This document shows positions 27,258-35,829 of a stretch of 46,439 nt of DNA, piece by piece. The translations under genes and the position numbers were made by a program. Within the stretch, counting starts at the first letter, position 1, and each line of letters starts with the position of its first letter. The DNA lies in contig CALVEJ010000007.1 of assembly GCA_944326535.1 (NCBI GenBank), forward strand, positions 1-46,439, in the 5' to 3' direction. Source of the stretch: Candidatus Gastranaerophilales bacterium. Its GTDB lineage: Bacteria > Cyanobacteriota > Vampirovibrionia > Gastranaerophilales > Gastranaerophilaceae. The notes below the pieces were generated by a model. That model had not been told where the DNA came from. It saw nothing but the letters and a program-made list of their open reading frames with translations, and made no database searches.

Positions 27258-27467
27258 ATTGTTCGAAAAAAATTCGTGATAAGGAGTACTCTGCCGAATA
27301 AAAGCTGACTAAAAGTCAGGTTTTATGAGAGGAAGACGTGAACGAATTTTTGGAGTGACATATTGAAAAGGTGAGTCTTTGAGCTTCGAAGGCTCGAAGC
27401 AAGGACTCCGTTAAGGGTTGACTAAATGTCAAGCCTTAATGGACGGGAAGACGACACTAGATTAAAT
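27258..27467 (+). repeat. Structured dispersed element, copy A (full length)
   Basis: A 210-base copy nearly identical to copy C. It has the left end ATTGTTCGAAAAAAATTCG, hairpin module 1, the outer-stem partner ACGAATTTTT, the GCTTCGA-AGGC-TCGAAGC hairpin, module 2 and the right end GACGACACTAGATTAAAT. It lies between the riboswitch promoter region and dedA; its right end is 30 bases before the dedA ATG, so it contributes to that leader. Confidence 0.92.
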
Positions 27468-27496
27468 AATTAGCATAAGAATTAGAGACAGAATTT

Positions 27497-28114
27497 ATGA
27501 TAGATACAATTTTGGGGCACTTGATAGCTTTTATTGAACACGTAATTACTGCTATGGGTCCTTTGGGGATTAGTCTTTTGATGGCAATAGAATCTTGCAA
27601 CATCCCTTTGCCGAGTGAAGCAATACTGCCGTTTGCGGGATATCTTGTATCAAAAGGCGTTTTCAATTTTCATGTTGCTGCCTGGGCAGGTGCTTTCGGC
27701 TGTGTACTGGGCTCAATTCCGTCATACTATCTCGGATATTTCGGCGGACGTACTTTTGTGGAAAAATACGGAAAATGGTTCCTGGTGAGCAAAAAGGATC
27801 TTGAAGATGCTGACAAATGGGTGGAAAAGTATGGCGACTGGGCATTTTTTATATGCAGAATGCTGCCCGTTATCAGAACATTTATTTCTCTGCCTGCCGG
27901 TATTTTGAGAGCAAAAAAAAGATTTTTCTTTACTTTTACATTTCTCGGGTCTTTGGTTTGGAGCTATTTGCTTGTTTATGTGGGTGTAAAAATGGGGCAA
28001 AATCTGGATGCATTCAAACATTTGTGGCACAAGTTTGATGTGCTCATTGTTGTGGTATGCTTTATTTTGGGTGTTGCGTATCTTTACAAACACTTTAAAC
28101 ATTTGAAAGATTAA
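27497..28114 (+). CDS. DedA-family membrane protein
   Basis: A 205-residue inner-membrane protein with about five hydrophobic segments. The family signature is clear: ESCNIPLPSEAILPFAGYL near the N-terminus (the Glu/Pro membrane-dipping hairpin), LGSIPSYYLGYFGGR, FICRMLPVIRTFISLPAG (the conserved Arg residues) and a C-terminal helix. DedA/VTT proteins include undecaprenyl-phosphate and phospholipid scramblases; the substrate here is not known. The ribosome binding site is weak (AGAGA). manC follows after 41 bases on the same strand. Confidence 0.9.
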   Translation: MIDTILGHLIAFIEHVITAMGPLGISLLMAIESCNIPLPSEAILPFAGYLVSKGVFNFHVAAWAGAFGCVLGSIPSYYLGYFGGRTFVEKYGKWFLVSKKDLEDADKWVEKYGDWAFFICRMLPVIRTFISLPAGILRAKKRFFFTFTFLGSLVWSYLLVYVGVKMGQNLDAFKHLWHKFDVLIVVVCFILGVAYLYKHFKHLKD

Positions 28115-28155
28115 TTAATAATATAAATATGGAGAGTTTACCTTAAGGAGTTTTT

Positions 28156-29616
28156 ATGACAACAGTCAGTGATTTATACGCAGTAATTTTGGCAGGCGGA
28201 TCAGGAACCAGACTCTGGCCATTGAGCAGAGAGCTTCATCCCAAACAGCTTATGAAAATTGAGGGAGATTATACCCTGTTTCAATCAGCTTTCATCAGAC
28301 TGGTAAACAGCGTTGATGACAAAAATATATTGAGTGTGACAAATGTGAAACTCGAATCTCAGGTAAAATCACAGCTTGTTGAAATGCAGGAGAAATTCTG
28401 CAGAAAATCAAATTACCGTGTAATTACGGAACCTGAATGCAGAGGTACTGCTCCGGCTATAGCTCTCTCCATAAAATATATAGAAAAACTTCAAAAAGAC
28501 AAAAACAGCAAAGATGATCCGATTATTATTGCAGTACCTTCAGACAACCTTATATCGGATGATGAACAGTTTGCTGCAGCAATAAAAGAAGCAATAAAAC
28601 TTGCAAAAGAAAATTACATTGTAACATTCGGCGTTAAACCGGATAGAGCCGATACGGGATTGGGTTACATAAAAACTAAAAATAACAAAAAAATTAAAGA
28701 TATTACATCTGTTGGTTTAAAAGTAGACACCTTTATTGAAAAACCGGATAAAGAAACTGCACAGGAGTTTGTTGATTCTGACAAATACTACTGGAACAGC
28801 GGTATGTTTGTGTTTAAAGCATCTGTTATGATGGCTGAACTCAAAAAGTATGAACCGGATATATTCAGTATTATCAAAAATGCTGAAATTTCCTCACAAA
28901 CACCGACAATTCCTTATCTTGATTTCAAAGAAATGCCTGATATTTCCATAGATTATGCTGTTATGGAAAATTCCAAAAAACTCGCTATGGTTCCGCTGGA
29001 ATGCGACTGGCGTGATGTTGGATCCTGGGAAGCTATCTATGCAATTTCCGAAAAAGATGAAAACGGAAATTATGTAATGGGTAATGTTATTGATTTGGAC
29101 AGCAAAAACTCTATGGTCTATTCAACATCAAAACTTATTACAACAATAGGCTTGAATAACGTGGTTGTTGTTGAAACCGAAGATGCTCTTCTCGTATGTG
29201 ACAGAGAAAGAACTCAGGATGTCAAAAAAATAGTCAACCACCTTAAAGAAAGACACGATGAAACCCAGCTGACACACAAAACGGTTTACCGTCCGTGGGG
29301 ATATTATACTGTGTTGAATGAAGGCAAAGGATTTTTGACAAAATGTATTTATGTAAATCCGGGTGCAAAACTGAGTGTTCAGCTGCACCATCACAGAAGC
29401 GAGCACTGGGTTGTTGTTGAAGGCAAGGCGCTTGTTCTCAAGGGTGAAGAATATTTTGAACTAAACAACGGCGACAGCATTGATTTGGCTGTTGAAGAAA
29501 AACACTCGCTGCAAAATCCTTATGATGAACCTTTGAAAATTCTTGAAGTTCAAAAAGGCGATATCCTTGATGAAAATGATATAGTAAGATTTGAGGATAT
29601 GTACGGCAGAGTATAA
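28156..29616 (+). CDS. manC: Mannose-1-phosphate guanylyltransferase / mannose-6-phosphate isomerase
   Basis: A bifunctional type II enzyme of 486 residues supplying GDP-mannose for surface polysaccharides. The N-terminal nucleotidyltransferase begins VILAGGSGTRLWPLSR with HPKQ after it, and has EPECRGTAPAIAL, FIEKPD and YYWNSGMFVF. The C-terminal cupin (about 375-480) carries YRPWGYYTVLNEG and LSVQLHHHRSEHWVVVEG, the isomerase metal site. AAGGAG precedes the ATG. It follows dedA and converges on fliI with a 15-base gap and no terminator hairpin. Confidence 0.95.
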   Translation: MTTVSDLYAVILAGGSGTRLWPLSRELHPKQLMKIEGDYTLFQSAFIRLVNSVDDKNILSVTNVKLESQVKSQLVEMQEKFCRKSNYRVITEPECRGTAPAIALSIKYIEKLQKDKNSKDDPIIIAVPSDNLISDDEQFAAAIKEAIKLAKENYIVTFGVKPDRADTGLGYIKTKNNKKIKDITSVGLKVDTFIEKPDKETAQEFVDSDKYYWNSGMFVFKASVMMAELKKYEPDIFSIIKNAEISSQTPTIPYLDFKEMPDISIDYAVMENSKKLAMVPLECDWRDVGSWEAIYAISEKDENGNYVMGNVIDLDSKNSMVYSTSKLITTIGLNNVVVVETEDALLVCDRERTQDVKKIVNHLKERHDETQLTHKTVYRPWGYYTVLNEGKGFLTKCIYVNPGAKLSVQLHHHRSEHWVVVEGKALVLKGEEYFELNNGDSIDLAVEEKHSLQNPYDEPLKILEVQKGDILDENDIVRFEDMYGRV

Positions 29617-29631
29617 GTTTGTTTTTATACT

Positions 29632-30951
29632 TTACAGATTTATCTGCTGTCCAAGAGTCATCAAAGCTGAGACGGTTTCTTCATAAGTAGTTTTTTCATC
29701 AACTTTTTGCTGCAAAAAGGCATTTATCTGCGGCATAAATTTTATTGCCTGATCTGTTACCGGATCAGCGCCGTTCACATATGCACCAATGTTTATGAGG
29801 TCTTCATTCTTTTTGTATGCAGCAAGAAGCGTTCTGATTTTGCCTGCGGCAGCGGCATGTTCTTTGTTTGTAACTTCTTTCATAACACGGCTTACGCTTT
29901 GCAGAACATCAACAGCCGGATAATGGTTTTTGTGCGCAAGTTCACGAGACAGCATAATGTGACCGTCCAAAATACTTCTTGCCGTATCGGAAATAGGCTC
30001 GTTAAAGTCGTCGCCTTCTACAAGAACTGTATACAATCCGGTTATAGTTCCGTATTCATTGCTTCCGGCACGTTCCAGAAGCTTTGGCATAAGAGCAAAA
30101 ACAGAAGGCGTGTATCCTCTTGTTGCCGGCGGTTCTCCGACAGCAAGCCCTACTTCTCTTTGAGCCATTGCAATACGTGTGACACTGTCCAGCATGAAAA
30201 GAACGTCTTTTCCCTGATCTCTGAAATATTCGGCAATAGCCGTCGCAACAAATCCCGCTTTGATTTTGACCAAAGAAGGCTGCTCTGATGTTGCAACAAC
30301 AACTATGGAGCGTTTCATACCTTCGGGTCCCAGAGTTGTTTCAATAAACTCTCTAACCTCACGACCACGTTCTCCTATCAGCGCAATTACGTTCAGGTCG
30401 GCATTTGTATTTTTTGCCATCATAGCAAGAGTCGTGGATTTTCCGACACCGGATCCCGCAAATACACCGAGCCTTTGACCTTTGCCTGCCGTAATAAATC
30501 CGTCTATTGATCTTATGCCCAGAGAAAGCGGGGTTCTGATAAGCTGTCTGTTTAAAGGATTGATAATATCAGCCTGAGTTGAATAAAGCGATTGTGTAAT
30601 TACGGTACCCAGATTGTCAATAGGTCTTCCAAGCCCGTCCAGTACCCTTCCGAGAAGCTGTGGTCCAACTTTTATTTTCATTGAAGAGCCGGTATTTATT
30701 ACAACGGCTCCCGGCATAAGCCCTTCCATGGACCCCAGAGGCATCAAAAGAATTTTGGATGTTTTAAAACCCACAACCTCTGCCCAGATAGGGTCGGCAT
30801 CAAGGCTGTTGTATATGTAGCACAGGTCGCCGATACTAGCTTTTGGTCCGTCGGCTTCGATAATCAGACCGATAATCTGTATTACTTTTCCGACCTCCTG
30901 AAGCGGCTTTGTGCGGTTGATTACATCTTTGTATCTCTGGAGATTAATCAT
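29632..30951 (-). CDS. fliI: Flagellum-specific ATPase FliI
   Basis: The hexameric ATPase of the flagellar type III export apparatus, related to F1 beta. In 439 residues it shows Walker A GVFAGSGVGKST (about 165-176), LIGERGREVREF, Walker B FMLDSVTR and the ATPase signature around REVGLAVGEPPATRGYTPSVF. It overlaps the end of fliH, its regulator, by eight bases, the last gene of a fliF-fliG-fliH-fliI unit. The third partner, fliJ, is 20 kb away. Confidence 0.97.
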   Translation of the reverse strand: MINLQRYKDVINRTKPLQEVGKVIQIIGLIIEADGPKASIGDLCYIYNSLDADPIWAEVVGFKTSKILLMPLGSMEGLMPGAVVINTGSSMKIKVGPQLLGRVLDGLGRPIDNLGTVITQSLYSTQADIINPLNRQLIRTPLSLGIRSIDGFITAGKGQRLGVFAGSGVGKSTTLAMMAKNTNADLNVIALIGERGREVREFIETTLGPEGMKRSIVVVATSEQPSLVKIKAGFVATAIAEYFRDQGKDVLFMLDSVTRIAMAQREVGLAVGEPPATRGYTPSVFALMPKLLERAGSNEYGTITGLYTVLVEGDDFNEPISDTARSILDGHIMLSRELAHKNHYPAVDVLQSVSRVMKEVTNKEHAAAAGKIRTLLAAYKKNEDLINIGAYVNGADPVTDQAIKFMPQINAFLQQKVDEKTTYEETVSALMTLGQQINL

Positions 30952-31720
30952 TGTCTGTCTTGTCTTCTATTTCTTTTGTAAGTTCAGCTTCCGGTATAGA
31001 ATTTAGTTCATCGTAAAGATGTCTTGCAAACTGTTCTATCTGCGCACTCACTCTGGCATCAACTCTGGAGCCTACGGATTCTACTATTGTTCCGTCAGGA
31101 GAAACAGCTGTATCTTCAACAATTTTTATGTGTTCTAAATTGTGAATATTTTCTTTAATTTTGTCAGAAATTTGATAGATTTTTTGCGCCATTTCGGGAT
31201 TTACGATAATCGTAACGTTTTCTTTTTCTTTTAACTGGGCTATTGAATTTGTTACCACATTCAGCAGAGCCTGTCTGCTGTGAGTAATTTGTCCTTTACA
31301 AATCTGTTGTGAAATAGCCAGAACAAGATCAAGAATATCATTGTGAACGGATTTTATAATACGATTTTTCATCTCAAATTTGCATTTTGCAAAATTGTCG
31401 AGATTGTATACAAGATCTTCCATCTCTGTTGTAATTTTTTCTTTTCCGTCAGCGTAGCCTTCGTCATAACCCTGTTTTTTTGACTCGGCAAGAACATCTT
31501 CTTTTATGGCTTCTGCCTGAGAATCAGCCTGTGAAACAAGGTTGTCGGCTTTTTTTCTTGCTTCTTGAATAATTGCTTCAGCTTTTTTTTGCGCTTCTGC
31601 AACAATAGAATCGGCAATAATTTGGGCATCCGTAATTTCTTTGTTTAACTTTGTATTTCCGTCAGAGTTCAAAACAAAGGAACTGCCAAGGTTTATTTTG
31701 CTGGCATCTATTTTACTCAA
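30944..31720 (-). CDS. fliH: Flagellar assembly protein FliH
   Basis: A 258-residue protein with a long Ala/Lys/Glu-rich coiled coil (about 25-105, repeated AEAxxxEAxKKA) and a C-terminal domain of the FliH/V-ATPase E type (about 120-245, including NVTIIVNPEMAQKI and the DGTIVESVGSRVDARV strand). FliH holds FliI inactive and docks it at the export gate. Position between fliG and fliI with eight-base overlaps on both sides is the classic order and supports the call. Confidence 0.88.
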   Translation of the reverse strand: MSKIDASKINLGSSFVLNSDGNTKLNKEITDAQIIADSIVAEAQKKAEAIIQEARKKADNLVSQADSQAEAIKEDVLAESKKQGYDEGYADGKEKITTEMEDLVYNLDNFAKCKFEMKNRIIKSVHNDILDLVLAISQQICKGQITHSRQALLNVVTNSIAQLKEKENVTIIVNPEMAQKIYQISDKIKENIHNLEHIKIVEDTAVSPDGTIVESVGSRVDARVSAQIEQFARHLYDELNSIPEAELTKEIEDKTDND

Positions 31721-32735
31721 TGTATTCGTCCTCAGCTGTGTCTCTTGTTATGACAATTTCACCTGCAGATTCCAATGCACGGATAATACCGACAATTTTT
31801 GTCTGTTTTTCCTGAACTTCTTTTGCCCTGACAGGTCCCATGTATTCCAGCTCTTCTTTCAGCATTGCCTGAGCACGTTCGGACATGTTGCTGTAAATCT
31901 TTTCTTTGATTTCTTCTCTTACACCTTTCAAAGAAATAGCCAGATCTCTGGTTTCTACCTCTCTGATAATACGCTGAATAGCATTGTCTTTGAGCTGGAT
32001 AATATCTTCGAATACGAACATAAGCTCTCTTACGCCTTCTGCAAGTTCAAGGTTTTTGATTTCAAGATATTCGAGAACATTTTTCTCAGTTGCACGGTCG
32101 GAACGGTTTAAGATATTGGCAAGAGCACCGACACCGCCGGCTTTTGAAAAGTCCTGCGCAACAACTGATGAAAATTTGCCTTCCACAATCTTTTCTATTT
32201 CCGAAATAATTTCCGGATTTGTAGAATTCATATCCGCAATTTTGAAAGCAACCTGCGCCTGAACTTCAGGAGGAAGGCTGTTTAGAACTTTTGCGGAACT
32301 TTCAGGCTTTAAATAAGCAAGAATTAGCGCAATAAGCTGCGGATTTTCATTTTGAAAAGATGTTGCAAGCTGAGACGGGTCTGCGTCGTTAAAGAACTGA
32401 AAAGGGTTTGTTGTGAGCAGGTTTACCAACCTGCCGAGCATGTTTTGCGCCTGTTCGACACCGTATGCCTTTTCAAGAAGGGTTCTTGCATAATTTGTAC
32501 CGCCTGAAGCAAGATAATCACTGGCTAAAAAAAGTGAATGAAACTCTTCCAAAACCTGATTCAGAATTTCTGTCGGAACTTTATTCAAGCTTGCAATATC
32601 AAAAGTAATCTGTTCAAGTATATCGTCATCTTTTATGTTTTTCAAAATTTCCGAGGCAGTAGCGGGACCGAGCGCAATCAAAAGCGCTGCAACTTTTTGT
32701 CTCTGGGTCATTGATTCATATGTTAATTCTGCCAT
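31713..32735 (-). CDS. fliG: Flagellar motor switch protein FliG
   Basis: Rotor protein that transmits stator torque and sets rotation direction with FliM/FliN. The 340-residue product has the N-terminal FliF-binding part (QRQKVAALLIALGPATASEIL), the middle domain with the EHPQ-like segment (here NENPQLIALILAYLKPESSA) and the C-terminal torque helix (MFVFEDIIQLKDNAIQRIIREV with charged residues and the DLAISLKG turn). AAGGA precedes the ATG; fliF ends seven bases upstream. Confidence 0.97.
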   Translation of the reverse strand: MAELTYESMTQRQKVAALLIALGPATASEILKNIKDDDILEQITFDIASLNKVPTEILNQVLEEFHSLFLASDYLASGGTNYARTLLEKAYGVEQAQNMLGRLVNLLTTNPFQFFNDADPSQLATSFQNENPQLIALILAYLKPESSAKVLNSLPPEVQAQVAFKIADMNSTNPEIISEIEKIVEGKFSSVVAQDFSKAGGVGALANILNRSDRATEKNVLEYLEIKNLELAEGVRELMFVFEDIIQLKDNAIQRIIREVETRDLAISLKGVREEIKEKIYSNMSERAQAMLKEELEYMGPVRAKEVQEKQTKIVGIIRALESAGEIVITRDTAEDEYIE

Positions 32736-32742
32736 TTTTTAA

Positions 32743-34326
32743 CTAGTCCTTGATATATGAAATTAGTATTTTTGCGGCTTCGCTCGGATCTGCCATGATG
32801 GTGTCTGTCAGGTCGCTTTTGAGTTTGTCCAGCTCAGGATTAAGTTTTGCTTCAATCTGAGGAAGAGATTCAACCTCAAATTTGTCAATCAGGTTGTCAG
32901 TAATTGTTTGCTGCTGTTCCTGATACTGTTCATCCCAGTTGTCCGTAGTATCTGTCGATTTTCCGAACAATGAGCGGAATACAAACAGAGCAACAAGACC
33001 GAGCACAAGGATAACAAACATAGGAACGAGTTTGTTTACGACAATTTCCTGAGTTCTTTCTTTTTGTATAGCTTTTGTTTCTTCGCTTACAGCTGCTGCA
33101 TTTTCGTCTTTTGCTGAGAATTCAAGGCTTGTTATATTGATTATGTCGCCTCTGTTCAAGTCAGCACCGCTTGCGGAAACAACGAGTTTTTGCAGTTCAT
33201 CTTTTTCTTCATTTGTCAAAATTTTATTAACAGCAACAGCAATAGTCATTCTCTTTACAGAGCCCGGTGCATAGATAATCTGTTTAATCTCTTTGGAAAC
33301 GCTGTATGTAGCGGCTGTTTTTTGTTTTTGGTAATTAAGATTTTTTGGCTGTCCGGCAGCTGTCGGCTGTGGCGGAGGATTGTTTGTGCCGGTTGTAATG
33401 CCCGGACCGTTCGGGTTTGGATTTTCATAATTTTCTGTTTCGGTCTGGGAAGAAGTCATGACACCCTGCTGAGAGTCACCTACCGGCATATAACTTTCGA
33501 TAGTGGAACGTGTAGAGTTGAAATCTATATCCGCACTGACCTGTACAGAAGAGTTGTCAGGACCGACTATTTTGTCTAAAACACTTTGAATTTTCTTTGC
33601 TGTTTGTGTTTCATAATTTGTTTTGTATGATTCTATATCATTAGAATTTTTTTCCATCTCATCAGACAGATTGTTTCCCGACTGATCAGTCAGAAAAACT
33701 TTTTCGGGAGTGAGTCTCGGTATGGCATATGCAACAAGATTTTTTATAGCTTTTACCTGAGATGTTTTAAGTTTGTATCCGGGTTCCAGAATAAGCATTA
33801 CAGATGCAGTCGGGGCTTCGTCTTTTTCTGAAAAAACAGAACGTTCCGGATCCGCAATTTGTACACGGGCTTTTCTTATACCGCTCATTCTTTCAATAGA
33901 GCGGGTAAGTTCTCCCTGATAAATTCTTTGTTTTGTAAGTTTGTTTTTGAAATCCGTAGACCCGAGCTGCATATCGTCCAGCAGTTCAAATCCGGGAGAG
34001 GAGTCTTGAATTAAATCATTTTCTGCAACAAAAATTCTCAAATCATCCTGCATTTCCTGAGGAACGAGCACGGATTTTTTGTCTGCACTGAGTTTGTACG
34101 GATAACCGCTCTTTTTTAAACTTTCAGATACTGCTGCGGCATCCTGCGGAGACAAGTCAGAATACAAAACAGACCAGTTGGGTTCCATTGATTTCATAAT
34201 GAAAAACGATGTTGCAACAAGTGTAATTGCTCCCAGTATAATTATTCCGAGCTTTTGTCCAATCTCTAAACCGCTCCAGAGTTTTGTTATGTCGTCTAAA
34301 AACAGTTTAAAATAATTTGTTTCCAA
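32743..34326 (-). CDS. fliF: Flagellar MS-ring protein FliF
   Basis: Forms the inner-membrane ring on which the flagellum is built. In 527 residues there is an N-terminal membrane segment (about 27-45), the ring-building motifs (LYSDLSPQDAAAVSESLKKSGYPYK, then a YscJ-like region and LTPEKVFLTDQSG), a variable Pro/Gly/Asn loop (about 300-330), a second membrane segment (about 425-447) and a C-terminal tail that binds FliG. The start is a TTG with AGGGG six bases upstream; no ATG is nearby. First gene of the unit with its own promoter. Confidence 0.95.
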   Translation of the reverse strand: METNYFKLFLDDITKLWSGLEIGQKLGIIILGAITLVATSFFIMKSMEPNWSVLYSDLSPQDAAAVSESLKKSGYPYKLSADKKSVLVPQEMQDDLRIFVAENDLIQDSSPGFELLDDMQLGSTDFKNKLTKQRIYQGELTRSIERMSGIRKARVQIADPERSVFSEKDEAPTASVMLILEPGYKLKTSQVKAIKNLVAYAIPRLTPEKVFLTDQSGNNLSDEMEKNSNDIESYKTNYETQTAKKIQSVLDKIVGPDNSSVQVSADIDFNSTRSTIESYMPVGDSQQGVMTSSQTETENYENPNPNGPGITTGTNNPPPQPTAAGQPKNLNYQKQKTAATYSVSKEIKQIIYAPGSVKRMTIAVAVNKILTNEEKDELQKLVVSASGADLNRGDIINITSLEFSAKDENAAAVSEETKAIQKERTQEIVVNKLVPMFVILVLGLVALFVFRSLFGKSTDTTDNWDEQYQEQQQTITDNLIDKFEVESLPQIEAKLNPELDKLKSDLTDTIMADPSEAAKILISYIKD

Positions 34327-34383
34327 CTTTTCCCCTTTGTCTCTTTTAATCCGGTTTGAAAGGCATAATTAACCTATATTAAA

Positions 34384-34412
34384 AATATAGACTATTTCTA
34401 AAGCCATTTCAA
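34384..34412 (-). promoter_or_regulatory. fliFGHI promoter
   Basis: Minus strand TTGAAA (34412-34407), 17-base spacer, TATATT (34389-34384), about 60 bases upstream of the fliF start. It is sigma-70-like rather than sigma-28 or sigma-54. Confidence 0.6.
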
Positions 34413-34534
34413 ATATGTTAATTTACGTTAATTTCCATCCTGTCTTGACAAATATTTACATTTCTTAATGTATGTCTGATTGCATGAAAACTTGTGCTAT
34501 GACATGCTTTACATGATGTCAAAGGTCTGAAACC

Positions 34535-34696
34535 ATGTCATCGTCTGAATTGCGGATTCTTAAAAGTCTTGAAACACAAGGATTTCAAGAAAAACCGGAG
34601 AAGAAACAAAACTTAACATATCCTCATGATTGCCTTGTAAAAAGGGTTTTTGTCAATATAATAGTAAAAAAGACCTTTGGGGATTATAAAAATTAA
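34535..34696 (+). CDS. Possible small protein, 53 residues
   Basis: Between fliF and the next called gene an ATG opens a 53-codon frame, beginning MSSSELRILKSLETQGFQEK, Lys/Glu-rich and without membrane segment. AAAGGT lies about nine bases upstream. A good promoter for the next gene lies inside its 3' half, which argues either that it is not translated or that the promoter is internal. No family recognised. Confidence 0.28.
   Translation: MSSSELRILKSLETQGFQEKPEKKQNLTYPHDCLVKRVFVNIIVKKTFGDYKN
34635..34662 (+). promoter_or_regulatory. Promoter of the small cysteine-rich protein gene
   Basis: TTGTAA (34635-34640), 16 bases, perfect TATAAT (34657-34662). The leader begins near 34669. Confidence 0.65.
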
Positions 34697-34729
34697 GGGA
34701 TGGGACTCTTAAAAAAAGTAAAAGGTCTT
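34670..34729 (+). promoter_or_regulatory. Leader hairpin upstream of the cysteine-rich protein gene
   Basis: AAGACCTTT (34670-34678) pairs with AAAGGTCTT (34721-34729), enclosing a 42-base purine-rich loop and starting at the predicted transcript 5' end. It could protect the RNA or control translation of the gene that begins 26 bases later. Confidence 0.45.
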
Positions 34730-34754
34730 GTGTACATTCGGGAGGATAAATTAA

Positions 34755-34973
34755 GTGCTTAGAAGCAGAGATATGGGAAGATCTATCGCCGTAAGAAGAT
34801 GGACCAATACGGCTTTAGAATGTTATAAAAGAGGATGCGTTTGCGAAGGCTGTTTTTACACTGACTTTTTTAACGGTACTTCACAAAAATGCCAGATGAA
34901 AGCATCTGTTTTGGAATTGGTTAGAGTTCTCGGCAAACCTGATGTTGATATTCCTCAGGTTCTTGCTGATTAA
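34755..34973 (+). CDS. Small cysteine-rich protein, unknown
   Basis: A 72-residue protein with a tight cluster CYKRGCVCEGC (about residues 23-33) and another Cys near 46 (SQKCQM), followed by a helix ending LVRVLGKP. Four to five cysteines in this arrangement suggest a metal site, zinc or iron-sulfur. The start is GTG with GGAGG well placed. A strong promoter and a hairpin leader precede it, so it is likely well expressed. The fliF unit diverges from it. I recall similar short proteins in anaerobes but cannot name a family. Confidence 0.7.
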   Translation: MLRSRDMGRSIAVRRWTNTALECYKRGCVCEGCFYTDFFNGTSQKCQMKASVLELVRVLGKPDVDIPQVLAD

Positions 34974-35060
34974 CCCATCTATATAACTGATTTTTATGAA
35001 TTTTGAACGGGAAAGATGTATAATAGTTGTATAAGTATTTTTGGATAGGGCTTTGTGACT

Positions 35061-35246
35061 ATGTACGAAAATCCTTCTACAAAAAATTTTGTGGGCATAA
35101 TGTTTACCTGCTGCAATGTCTACGGTCGTGCATATAAAAATAAAGAAGGTACTGCTTATGTCGGCAGATGCCCGAAATGTATGCAGCCGGTTCGGCTAAA
35201 GATAGGAAAAGGCGGGCTTAATTCAAGATTTTTCTACGCCGGATAG
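35061..35246 (+). CDS. Small zinc-ribbon protein, unknown
   Basis: A 61-residue protein: FTCCNVYGRAY, then YVGRCPKCMQPVRLKIG, then a C-terminal GGLNSRFFYAG. The CC and CPKC pairs look like one zinc ribbon. The in-frame GTG at 35055 is an alternative start two codons earlier. A TATAAT at 35019-35024 probably serves as its -10. Small single-ribbon proteins with this conserved RFF tail occur in several phyla, but I know of no function. Confidence 0.65.
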   Translation: MYENPSTKNFVGIMFTCCNVYGRAYKNKEGTAYVGRCPKCMQPVRLKIGKGGLNSRFFYAG

Positions 35247-35280
35247 TCCGCTTTGGATGACAACTTTTTGTACCCTTATC

Positions 35281-35535
35281 GTCATTCTGAGGCGACAGCC
35301 GAAGAATCTATTACAAAAAGATTCTTCAGTCGTTTCACTTCTTCAGAATGACGACAAGTACATTTGCTCTTACGCTCAGGATGACGATCATATTGTCATC
35401 CTGAACTTGTTTCAGGATCTTACCGGATAGGTGATAACACAACAAATTGGTAAGATTCTGAACACAGCACTATCTCTGCTGCAAAGCATTCCTGAAGCTT
35501 CAGAATGACAACCGCCCGTCATTCCGAGGTATCTG
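35281..35535. repeat. Cluster of REP-like palindromic repeats
   Basis: At least three inverted pairs of the same unit, GTCATTCTGAGG...GAAGAATCT: 35281-35350 (two units facing each other), 35372-35430 (GTCATCCTGAACTTG with TTTCAGGATCTTA), and 35452-35535 (AAGATTCTGA...CAGAATGAC then GTCATTCCGAGGT). This class of palindrome is common between genes in many bacterial genomes. Confidence 0.85.
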
Positions 35536-35736
35536 TTGGGCAGGTGTCTTGGATTTCCTTCACGCTCAACACTGTCATTCGCTGCGCTTATATCTATATC
35601 TCTATACAGCACGCAGAAGCTTTGCTTCTGACTTAGCTTCCCTCCACTCGCACGATACTCAATCGTGCTCGCGGAGTCCTTGTGTCTCACTCCCCGGGTT
35701 GTACCCGTCCGGAAATCCGCTATGCCCAACCTACGG
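35533..35736. mobile_element. Hairpin-rich MITE-like element inside the REP cluster
   Basis: The ends form an imperfect inverted repeat: CTGTTGGGCAGGTG...GGATTTCC (35533-35558) against the reverse complement of GGAAATCCGCTATGCCCAAC and CTACGG (35711-35736). The interior has hairpins CAGAAGC-TTT-GCTTCTG, GCACGAT-ACTCA-ATCGTGC nested in CTCC/GGAG, and CGGGT-TGT-ACCCG. It is markedly more GC-rich than its surroundings and has no credible reading frame. Confidence 0.5.
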
Positions 35737-35753
35737 AATTAATGTAATAAAAA

Positions 35754-35829
35754 AGATCCTTCGGGTTTCACCCTCAGGATGACGAATGTAAACACGTCAT
35801 TCTGAGGGAATGAAATGACCGAAGAATCT
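35754..35829. repeat. REP-type unit, left flank of the GIY-YIG gene
   Basis: A 76-base unit with AGATCCTTCGGG...CCCTCAGGATGAC and ACGTCATTCTGAGGG...GACCGAAGAATCT facing each other around AATGTAAAC. It differs from the unit at 36232-36308 by a single T. Its last bases, with the next A, form the TAG stop of the GIY-YIG gene. Confidence 0.9.
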
